A stretch of 5,168 nt of DNA from an uncultured Erysipelotrichaceae bacterium (GTDB lineage: Bacteria > Bacillota_I > Bacilli_A > RFN20 > CAG-826): contig CACYJD010000055.1 of NCBI GenBank assembly GCA_902774655.1, positions 5,525 through 10,692 of the forward strand, written 5' to 3'. Numbering within the stretch: position 1 is the first letter of the stretch; every line of letters begins with the position of its first letter. Both the position numbers and the translations under genes were made by a program. The notes below the pieces were generated by a model. It was not told where the DNA came from and did no database searches. It worked only from the letters and a program-made list of their open reading frames with translations. Below, one piece after another: positions 1-4,507 of the stretch.

Positions 1-113
1 GCAAAAAATACACCCATAGTAATGAATTGAATAGGTGCCATTTTATCTTGGCCGTTGTAGCCATGCTCTCTCATCATTTGAGCAACCCAGAAAAAATTGT
101 ATCCAGTAAACAT
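1..113 (-). CDS. Unrecognised protein, N-terminal fragment cut by the window edge
   Basis: The minus strand is open from an ATG at 113-111 to the left edge, giving 37 complete codons. The peptide starts MFTGYNFFWVAQMMREHGYN and ends in a hydrophobic run (FITMGVFFA) that could begin a membrane helix. I do not recognise the family. An in-frame TAA lies only 6 nt upstream (122-120), so this ATG is the first possible start in the open stretch; the ATG pair at codons 13-14 is the alternative. There is no convincing SD: an AAAGAG lies about 13 nt upstream, which is too far. Beyond the TAA the same frame stays open back to an ATG at 191-189 (23 codons), so the real N-terminus may be longer and interrupted. 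The gene lies downstream of the rubrerythrin terminator and so is probably transcribed separately. That it is coding is likely; its start and function are unsure. Confidence 0.55.
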   Translation of the reverse strand, partial: MFTGYNFFWVAQMMREHGYNGQDKMAPIQFITMGVFF

Positions 114-192
114 AGGTGTTTATTTTACTCTTTTAAACATTAAATTCCCATAATAATGAACAAAATTTGGCATTCTATCGAATAAAATCATT

Positions 193-219
193 AAAAAAAG
201 ACGCCCTTGCGAGCGCCTT
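193..219 (-). terminator. Rho-independent terminator of the rubrerythrin gene
   Basis: Read on the minus strand, a 9-bp stem (AAGGCGCTC / GGGCGTCTT, with two G-U wobbles) closes a GCAA tetraloop and runs into an unbroken T tract (199-193). It starts 19 nt after the rubrerythrin stop codon, which is classic intrinsic terminator geometry. Confidence 0.9.
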
Positions 220-237
220 CAATAGCAGTTGATTTAA

Positions 238-777
238 TTAATAATTCATTGCTCTGAGTTCGAAATAACTCTTAGCATGGTTACAAACTGGGCACATTTC
301 TGGTGCTTGTTTACCAATGACGATGTGACCACAGTTACGGCATTTCCAGACAACTACATCATCAGCAATAAAGACTTTACCTTCTTTAACATTTTCAAGA
401 AGTTTTAAGTATCTTGCTTCGTGTTCTGCTTCAATTTTTCCAACTAATTCAAATTTAGCAGCGATTTCCATGAAGCCTTCTTCTCTAGCTTCTGCTGCCA
501 TTTTCTTATACATATCTGTATATTCATAGTTCTCACCAGCAGCAGCGTCTCTTAAGTTTTCTTCAGTTGTTGGAACTTTGCCACCATGAAGATACTTGAA
601 CCAAATTTCAGCGTGTTCTTTTTCATTAGCTGCTGTTTCTTCAAAGATAGCAGCAATGTGTTCATAACCTTCTTTTCTAGCTTTGCTAGCATAGTAGGTA
701 TATTTGTTTCTGGCTTGGCTTTCTCCTGCAAAAGCAGTTTGTAAATTCTTTTCAGTTTTACTTCCTTTTAATTCCAT
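238..777 (-). CDS. rbr: Rubrerythrin (ferritin-like diiron domain plus rubredoxin-like domain)
   Basis: Rubrerythrins are cytoplasmic non-haem iron proteins that reduce hydrogen peroxide to water with electrons from NAD(P)H via rubredoxin-type carriers, mainly in anaerobes. The 179-residue product has the usual family length. Residues 1-130 form the four-helix diiron domain. Ligand motifs are visible: E19 in AGESQARNKY, E52-K-E-H55, E82-xx-E85 in AAAGENYEY, and E116-xx-H119 in IEAEHEARY. Residues 142-173 form the rubredoxin-like iron site with two knuckles, C146-RN-C149-G and C162-PV-C165, 12 residues apart. The ATG is preceded by SD AGAGGA with a 7-nt spacer. It is a single-gene unit with its own terminator, divergent from the SHOCT gene. 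No ligand appears to be missing. The family call is secure; physiological peroxide reduction is inferred from the family. Confidence 0.97.
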   Translation of the reverse strand: MELKGSKTEKNLQTAFAGESQARNKYTYYASKARKEGYEHIAAIFEETAANEKEHAEIWFKYLHGGKVPTTEENLRDAAAGENYEYTDMYKKMAAEAREEGFMEIAAKFELVGKIEAEHEARYLKLLENVKEGKVFIADDVVVWKCRNCGHIVIGKQAPEMCPVCNHAKSYFELRAMNY

Positions 778-784
778 TTTAAAA

Positions 785-790
785 TCCTCT
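785..790 (-). promoter_or_regulatory. Shine-Dalgarno site of rubrerythrin
   Basis: AGAGGA on the minus strand, 7 nt before the ATG at 777. It fixes the start and shows that canonical SD-led initiation is used in this genome. Confidence 0.85.
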
Positions 791-800
791 TACAATTATT

Positions 801-813
801 TTGTTTTAAACAA
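801..813. promoter_or_regulatory. Short palindrome upstream of rubrerythrin, possible operator over its promoter
   Basis: TTGTTTTAAACAA is an inverted repeat of 6+1+6 bp, 10 bp upstream of the rubrerythrin SD. On the minus strand it overlaps weak promoter matches, for example TTGTGT-17-TAAAAC or TTGCTT-17-CAAAAT, so a protein bound here could block transcription. It does not fit the usual PerR box (TTATAATnATTATAA), nor a Rex box by spacing. The regulator is unknown. It may be a chance AT-rich palindrome. Confidence 0.3.
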
Positions 814-862
814 GAATCAAAAGCAACACAAACTTAAATTTGTCCGATGTCTTTTTACCTTA

Positions 863-891
863 TTCAAAATTATATAGCTATAAATTATAAT
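863..891 (+). promoter_or_regulatory. Sigma-70/SigA-type promoter of the SHOCT gene
   Basis: The -35 element TTCAAA (863-868, 4/6) is separated by 17 bp from a perfect -10 TATAAT (886-891). The predicted transcription start is near 898, giving a leader of about 25 nt that contains the SD at 911. A perfect 10-bp palindrome, TATAGCTATA (873-882), lies in the spacer and could be an operator. Confidence 0.75.
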
Positions 892-910
892 TCTATTAGA
901 AACGAATTTT

Positions 911-916
911 GAGGAA
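911..916 (+). promoter_or_regulatory. Shine-Dalgarno site of the SHOCT gene
   Basis: GAGGAA lies 6 nt before the ATG at 923 and supports that start. Confidence 0.85.
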
Positions 917-922
917 CAAAAT

Positions 923-1390
923 ATGGGATCAACGGTTAATTTTTCTTTTGATAAAGCTACGGCAATGAAACTTGCTAGAAAAGCCATTAGTAGCAAAATG
1001 GCGGTTCTATCTGTATCCGATTCAGTAATTAAGGCTGGTACCCCACCCCTAATGGTTGTTAAATTAACATTCAGTGATAATTCTGTTGAATTTTCTGGTA
1101 GCAAAGTACTGTTAGGAACTGCTAAAAATGCTGTTGAGCTTGAATTTGACGAGCATGGTGGACAAGATAGCGTTTCAACTTCGCCACAACAAGTAGCAAA
1201 GAGTTCAAATCAATCTCAAGATAACCAAACCATTGATCCAGAAAAATATTTAGAATATCAAGAAAAGACTATTCAACTCTTGAAACAATATAAAAATTTG
1301 TTAGATGAAAATGTTCTCTCTCAAGAAGAATACGAACTTAAAAAGGAAGAATTATTAAATTTTCTCAAAGGGGTGACTCTCAAGAAATAG
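923..1390 (+). CDS. SHOCT-domain protein, probably the N-terminal part of a split gene
   Basis: This frame encodes 155 residues from an SD-preceded ATG. Residues 1-78 form a small mixed alpha/beta region that I do not recognise (a basic helix near 11-25, then strands such as PPLMVVKLTFSD). Residues 79-105 are a Ser/Gln/Asn-rich linker. Residues about 116-148 match the SHOCT domain: LLKQYKNLLDENVLSQEEYE followed by LKKEELL. This short helical domain usually sits at protein C-termini, and its role is mostly unknown. No signal peptide or membrane helix is present, so this part is cytoplasmic. The frame ends in TAG at 1388-1390, just after an AAAGGGG run (1367-1373). The -1 frame is open across this stop and continues into the membrane protein that follows. 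Adding one base to the G run would fuse the two parts into a single protein of about 491 residues, so this may be half of a frameshifted gene. The domain call is firm; the function is unknown. Confidence 0.85.
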   Translation: MGSTVNFSFDKATAMKLARKAISSKMAVLSVSDSVIKAGTPPLMVVKLTFSDNSVEFSGSKVLLGTAKNAVELEFDEHGGQDSVSTSPQQVAKSSNQSQDNQTIDPEKYLEYQEKTIQLLKQYKNLLDENVLSQEEYELKKEELLNFLKGVTLKK

Positions 1391-1458
1391 AGATTGAAGC
1401 CACCCCTCAAACGATAGATTTTAAAGAGGATTCATTACCAACAAATAGCAGCAATGAT

Positions 1459-2397
1459 TTGCAGGTTTTAAATGAAGAATCAGACCAAGAAGGCAATTTT
1501 GAAGCTAAAAATTTAAGTAGTGAATCGCACAAAATAAGTAGTAAGTATGCTATTACTTTTTTGGCTCTAAGTATAATCCAGATACTTTTTGCTCTACTTT
1601 CTGTTTTTATAAATATTTGGTATTTGGCCATACCATCTTATGCACTATTTGCCGTTAATTTCATATTGTTTTTGATATTTATGAAACAAACAAAAAGCAA
1701 ACGCCCTCTTTTTATAGTGGGGACAGTGCTTGCGTTAAGTAGTTTGTTTATACCTATAATAGGATTTTTGACTCCGATGATGCCGCATGATTATCAAATA
1801 AACGTACTAAATGTGGTTGGTGGTGAAATTGAAATTACGGATTGTCAAAAAAACGAAAAGTATGAAAGTACTTATTCTACAAAAAATGGAAATACTTTTA
1901 ATTTGATAATTCACCCGTATGGTGGTTACGAATTTGATTCAATTGATTATATTGATACAAACTCCCATTTACCAATTACTATTGAGCATATAGAGACTTT
2001 TGATGTCTACAGTATTATTTACAGTATTGTTATGCCGAGCTGTGACATAACAGTTGTCCCCCATTTTAAATTTATTGGATTTTTTATCGATATAACTACT
2101 TTAAGTGATTTAGGAGATATTTCTTACAACATTGTCTCTGGATCTGCTACATCAATCGAAGTGCTGCCTATTGAGACATACTTGGAAGAAACAATGATTT
2201 GGGCCAGTGAACCAATAATCATTGAAATAATGGCCAACTCCTACTCTGAAAATATTTCTTTAGTTCTTGATACTCTCACGTCAACTGCTTATAGCCCAAT
2301 TAAGGAAGTCTACAACGTAAATAATTTAATAATTACTTGGGATGCCATTAGTGAATTATATATATATTTAACTAATATATATGTAACTAATAATTAA
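1459..2397 (+). CDS. Membrane protein with three TM helices and a beta-rich extracytoplasmic region
   Basis: The coordinates use the first ordinary start codon (TTG, 1459), but it has no SD and coding character extends upstream. The frame is open from 1342. From about 1375 it reads an acidic, polar linker (DSQEIEIEATPQTIDFKED and on) that looks coding, so the true N-terminus is probably the SHOCT gene, by fusion, or a rare start near 1387-1393. Counted from the TTG, TM helices lie at about 30-53, 56-75 and 84-104. About 208 residues then follow, probably outside the membrane. Residues 112-205 resemble the extracytoplasmic bacterial repeat fold: INVLNVVGGEIEI, a G-Y-E-F-D-S-I-D turn, and YSIVMPSCDITVVPHF, comparable to the GYxFxxV...FxMPxxDVTVxAxF pattern. 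A second, more divergent beta-rich stretch reaches the end. A sensing or surface role is inference. The gene converges on ssrA, sharing the 2406-2421 hairpin region. Confidence 0.75.
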   Translation: MQVLNEESDQEGNFEAKNLSSESHKISSKYAITFLALSIIQILFALLSVFINIWYLAIPSYALFAVNFILFLIFMKQTKSKRPLFIVGTVLALSSLFIPIIGFLTPMMPHDYQINVLNVVGGEIEITDCQKNEKYESTYSTKNGNTFNLIIHPYGGYEFDSIDYIDTNSHLPITIEHIETFDVYSIIYSIVMPSCDITVVPHFKFIGFFIDITTLSDLGDISYNIVSGSATSIEVLPIETYLEETMIWASEPIIIEIMANSYSENISLVLDTLTSTAYSPIKEVYNVNNLIITWDAISELYIYLTNIYVTNN

Positions 2398-2421
2398 AAT
2401 AAAAACCCGAGTAAACTCGGG
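2395..2421 (-). terminator. Rho-independent terminator of ssrA
   Basis: On the minus strand, CCCGAG-TTTA-CTCGGG (2421-2406) is a perfect 6-bp hairpin followed by TTTTTATTTT. It begins 12 nt past the CCA end of tmRNA. On the plus strand the bases after the hairpin are ATTATTCAC, not a T tract, so it would terminate the convergent membrane gene only weakly. Confidence 0.88.
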
Positions 2422-2433
2422 ATTATTCACTTT

Positions 2434-2831
2434 TGGTGGAGCCGGCGAGAGTTGCACTCGTGTCCAGAGAAGGTTCCACAATAACATCTACAGCTTAGAT
2501 GATATTAAGATCTTCATGACCAACTTGATATCATCGAACTGTTGATCACTAGATGAACTTAATTTCGCGATAAGGTAACCCATCAACTTCTTAAAGCTAT
2601 TCCTTTGGTATGACACATGACTCAAGCGTGAAGGAAGAAAACCTTGAGGTGCGCGTCGCCCAACCCTATTGGCTGGATTCTATGTCGAATGCTAAATTAA
2701 GCAGCGGCGTATGAAACACGTGTTGTGTTTCTCATATAACTGTTGTCAGTTATTTTTTTGTTGGTGATTAAGTCACCACTCTGCTGCAGTTAAAGCCAAA
2801 CAATCATCCCTGTCGAAACTAATTCGACCCC
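2434..2831 (-). ncRNA. ssrA: Transfer-messenger RNA (tmRNA, one-piece form)
   Basis: tmRNA rescues stalled ribosomes together with SmpB: it is charged with alanine, acts as tRNA and then mRNA, and tags the nascent peptide for proteolysis. The 398-nt gene has a canonical 5' end, GGGGTCGAATTAGTTTCGAC, and an encoded CCA (CGGCTCCACCA). The acceptor arm pairs GGGGUCG with CGGCUCC and contains the G3-U pair that alanyl-tRNA synthetase needs. A hairpin UGGUGA/UCACCA fits part of PK1 upstream of the reading frame. The UAACU before GAC matches the E. coli UAGUC before its GCA, making GAC (2747-2745) the resume codon, and a 7-bp hairpin AUAACUG/CAGUUAU encloses it. The T-loop is UGCAACU rather than UUCRANU, and the T-stem begins with an A-C mismatch. 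The middle of the molecule carries further helices, such as GAUGAUAU/AUAUCAUC, that fit downstream pseudoknots. It has its own promoter and terminator. Identification is secure. Confidence 0.98.
2697..2747 (-). other. ssrA: tmRNA proteolysis-tag reading frame
   Basis: From the GAC resume codon the frame reads DNSYMRNTTRVSYAAA and stops at TAA (2699-2697). It encodes 16 residues, or 17 counting the alanine carried on the tmRNA. The start is set by alignment with the E. coli UA-nnn-resume rule. Asp as resume residue is known in Mycoplasma tags. The -YAAA end differs from the common -LAA or -VAA type and from the mycoplasmal -AFA. The sequence GAAACAC...GTGTTTC forms a hairpin within the tag, and the stop codon sits in the loop of TGCT/AGCA, as in helix 5 of other tmRNAs. 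Confidence 0.85.
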
Positions 2832-2850
2832 AGATTTTTGGTGTAGCATT

Positions 2851-2879
2851 ATGATAAAGAAAATAAACAGTTATATCAA
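2851..2879 (-). promoter_or_regulatory. Promoter of ssrA
   Basis: On the minus strand, TTGATA (2879-2874) and TATCAT (2856-2851) are separated by exactly 17 bp, each with one mismatch to the SigA consensus. The predicted start is near 2844, leaving a leader of about 13 nt before GGGG that RNase P would remove. Confidence 0.8.
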
Positions 2880-2927
2880 TATAAATCCACAATAAGTCCA
2901 CTCTTTTTTAAAATTATAGTTAATAAT

Positions 2928-2956
2928 TTGAAAACGATATTCATTTTATGTATCAT
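2928..2956 (+). promoter_or_regulatory. Promoter of the 385-residue membrane protein gene, leaderless arrangement
   Basis: TTGAAA (2928-2933) and TATCAT (2951-2956) are 17 bp apart, each with one mismatch to consensus; the -10 is identical to that of ssrA. The predicted transcription start, about 7 nt later, is near 2963, two or three nucleotides before the ATG at 2966. No SD is present, which fits a leaderless mRNA. The in-frame ATG at 2948 lies upstream of the predicted transcription start and so would not be transcribed. Confidence 0.7.
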
Positions 2957-2965
2957 AGTAGCATT

Positions 2966-4123
2966 ATGAGTAAAGACAAAAGAAAAAACAAAAAGAACAA
3001 TCCTAATGCAGGCAAAGTAAAAGCTGCTATTGGATTCTTCTTCAAAACATTATTTAAAAACGAAGGCGCCATCGAAGGCGGTGTTAAAAAACCTTGGTAT
3101 CCAGCAGTTATCATTGGATTAATTGCAGTTTTAGTTTCTGTAATTCCAATGTTTGTTCAAAGAGCTAGAGTAAATGGTCGTGATTTTATTAATGGCCAAT
3201 ACAATTATGGTTTTGATGTTGCTAGTGAAAAATTCGTCGCAGCATTGGAAGACAAAAACTTCTCACTTATTGTTAAAGATGGTGATTCCGGAAAAACATT
3301 AGATGTTAAGTTAGAAGATTGGGATGCTGCATTTACTGAAACAGATGCTAGAGGTTTCCACAGATTCAAACACATTAATAACGATAACGCTATTGATTTT
3401 GAAGCTTATTTCATCCCAAACAAAATTACTAACGAAGTCTTAGGACATATCGGAAGTAATATTCCTAATGAGGACGGAACATTCTCTGCAAGAAAATCAT
3501 CATTCTTAGTCTTCTCACCAACCGAAATGGTTGTAAGTTTATATAAACCAGGTACAACAAGTGCTGTTAGCTCAATTCGTGGTGACTATGCTTTATTTGA
3601 TTCTGGTTATGACTTCAGAAGTATCGGTAAAGTTACAATTAATGGTGCGGAAGTTACATCAAAAACATATACCGCTGAAAACTATGGCAAATATAGAGAA
3701 CTTGTTTTTGAAAACTGGAAAACATTCTTTGATAAATCCTACTATAACAACAAGGTGACAATGCTATGGTCCACTACAGGTATCTTATTAGGCGTTAACG
3801 CTGCAATCATTGTCTTCATGGGTTTAATGGTTTTCTTACTTACCAGAGGAAAACAAAATAACTGGAAAGGTATTATTACTTTCTGGAACGCACAAAAGAC
3901 TTCATATTGGGCTTCTTTAGCTCCTGCGATTCTATCTGTAGCATTAGGATTCTTAATGAGTTCATTTGCACAAATCGCATTTGTCTTATTAATGGGTATG
4001 AGATCAATGTGGATGGTTATGAGACAACTCGCTCCAACAAATCCTATTCCACCAACCATTGTGGAACCTGTTAAAAAAGAATCAAAGATTTTCAATGCAA
4101 AATCTAAACCAGTTAAAAACTAA
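2966..4123 (+). CDS. Four-TM membrane protein with a large extracytoplasmic domain, DUF1189-like in layout
   Basis: The start is taken at ATG 2966 (MSKDKRKNKK), because the earlier in-frame ATG (2948) lies upstream of the predicted transcription start and overlaps the promoter; from 2966 the protein is 385 residues. Residues 1-19 are very basic and likely cytoplasmic. TM1 spans about 45-64. Residues about 66-265 form a soluble domain outside the membrane that I do not recognise. TM2 (about 271-292) is followed by a loop, GKQNNWKGIITFWNAQKTSY, and two close helices at about 316-332 and 334-350. The tail (351-385) is Pro- and Lys-rich and cytoplasmic. This order of one TM, an outside domain and a C-terminal TM group recalls DUF1189/YvdJ proteins, which are often linked to sugar uptake loci, but that rests on topology and general feel, not on a diagnostic motif. 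No neighbour suggests a pathway. It ends at a strong hairpin terminator and is probably monocistronic. Confidence 0.88.
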   Translation: MSKDKRKNKKNNPNAGKVKAAIGFFFKTLFKNEGAIEGGVKKPWYPAVIIGLIAVLVSVIPMFVQRARVNGRDFINGQYNYGFDVASEKFVAALEDKNFSLIVKDGDSGKTLDVKLEDWDAAFTETDARGFHRFKHINNDNAIDFEAYFIPNKITNEVLGHIGSNIPNEDGTFSARKSSFLVFSPTEMVVSLYKPGTTSAVSSIRGDYALFDSGYDFRSIGKVTINGAEVTSKTYTAENYGKYRELVFENWKTFFDKSYYNNKVTMLWSTTGILLGVNAAIIVFMGLMVFLLTRGKQNNWKGIITFWNAQKTSYWASLAPAILSVALGFLMSSFAQIAFVLLMGMRSMWMVMRQLAPTNPIPPTIVEPVKKESKIFNAKSKPVKN

Positions 4124-4137
4124 TTAATAATTAATAT

Positions 4138-4165
4138 AAAAGACTCGCACGCGCGAGTCTTTTTT
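4138..4165. terminator. Bidirectional terminator between convergent genes
   Basis: AAAAGACTCGC-ACGC-GCGAGTCTTTT forms an 11-bp stem with a 4-nt loop. On the plus strand it runs into T6 (4160-4165), ending the membrane gene. On the minus strand it gives TTTT then ATATTAAT, serving the opposite operon. Its T tract overlaps the stop codon (4166-4164) of the minus-strand 113-residue gene, so that mRNA has almost no 3' spacer. Confidence 0.92.
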
Positions 4166-4505
4166 AATCACCATAATCTGAACCACGTGACTTATCATCA
4201 ATTAAGATTTTTAATCTATCTGATACATCAGTAAATTCGTAATAAATGAAATCTTCTTTATCAATAAATGGATGCTCATAATTGTAAACAAAGACAACCT
4301 TTTTATTTTGTTTAACAATTTCCTTCATTTCATTAATGAATCTATCAAATTCACTGGGGAATATGTCCTTAAAATACTTTAATTGGGTATAAAACGCAGA
4401 CTCAACATAGAACTCTTCACCACTGTCTAATAAATAGACAGGTTCATGAGGGTATATTGGGTCTACCTTAGTCTTTAAATCACTAAACGCTTCAATCTTT
4501 GCCAT
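4164..4505 (-). CDS. Protein of unknown function, 113 residues, coupled to the WalJ-like gene
   Basis: I do not recognise this protein. It is 113 residues, acidic and aromatic-rich (many Tyr, Phe, Asp, Glu), with no membrane helix, signal peptide or cysteine, so it should be a soluble cytoplasmic protein. Predicted elements are an N-terminal loop region (VDPIYPHEPVYLLDSGEEFY), a long amphipathic helix around 36-67 (TQLKYFKDIFPSEFDRFINE and on), a strand, KKVVFVYNY, and a further strand, DFIYYEF. It starts 2 bp after the stop of the WalJ-like gene. No SD stands at a useful distance (GGAG is about 19 nt away), so translation is probably coupled to the upstream gene. The C-terminal end, DDKSRGSDYGD, is polar. 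The coding call rests on length, the tight operon fit and a sensible composition. Confidence 0.82.
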   Translation of the reverse strand: MAKIEAFSDLKTKVDPIYPHEPVYLLDSGEEFYVESAFYTQLKYFKDIFPSEFDRFINEMKEIVKQNKKVVFVYNYEHPFIDKEDFIYYEFTDVSDRLKILIDDKSRGSDYGD

Positions 4506-4507
4506 AA

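Larger units (their letters stand above)
2843..2969. repeat. 12-bp direct repeat at the start regions of two divergent transcripts
   Basis: GTAGCATTATGA occurs at 2843-2854 and again at 2958-2969, 115 bp apart. The match continues in diverged form (TAAAGAAAA against GTAAAGACAAAA). The left copy covers the -10 and predicted start of ssrA. The right copy covers the predicted transcription start and start codon of the membrane gene. The coordinates here span both copies. A shared protein site, a partial duplication or chance are all possible. Confidence 0.5.

Noticed and set aside
801..813. Rex-type redox operator
   Set aside because: The half-sites TTGTT/AACAA are right in sequence, but they are 3 bp apart, far closer than the 18-bp Rex box allows.
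817..1104. Minus-strand open frame opposite the SHOCT gene
   Set aside because: It has no SD and overlaps a gene with a clear promoter, SD and domain; it is an antisense shadow. The same applies to minus-strand frames at 1407-1631 and 3742-4095 and the plus-strand frame at 3561-3758.
1361..1390. Programmed -1 ribosomal frameshift at AAAGGGG
   Set aside because: In the zero frame the codons are CTC AAA GGG GTG, which does not give an X XXY YYZ heptamer, and -1 slippage would pair poorly. No strong hairpin follows at the right distance. A simple indel or a separate start is more likely.
2435..2831. A gap or protein-coding remnant between the two plus-strand membrane genes
   Set aside because: The region is fully explained by tmRNA, whose both ends, tag frame and terminator are visible.
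2948..2965. ATG at 2948 as start of the membrane protein
   Set aside because: It lies upstream of the predicted transcription start and just before the -10 (2951-2956), and it has no SD. The basic N-terminus typical of cytoplasmic leaders begins at the ATG at 2966.
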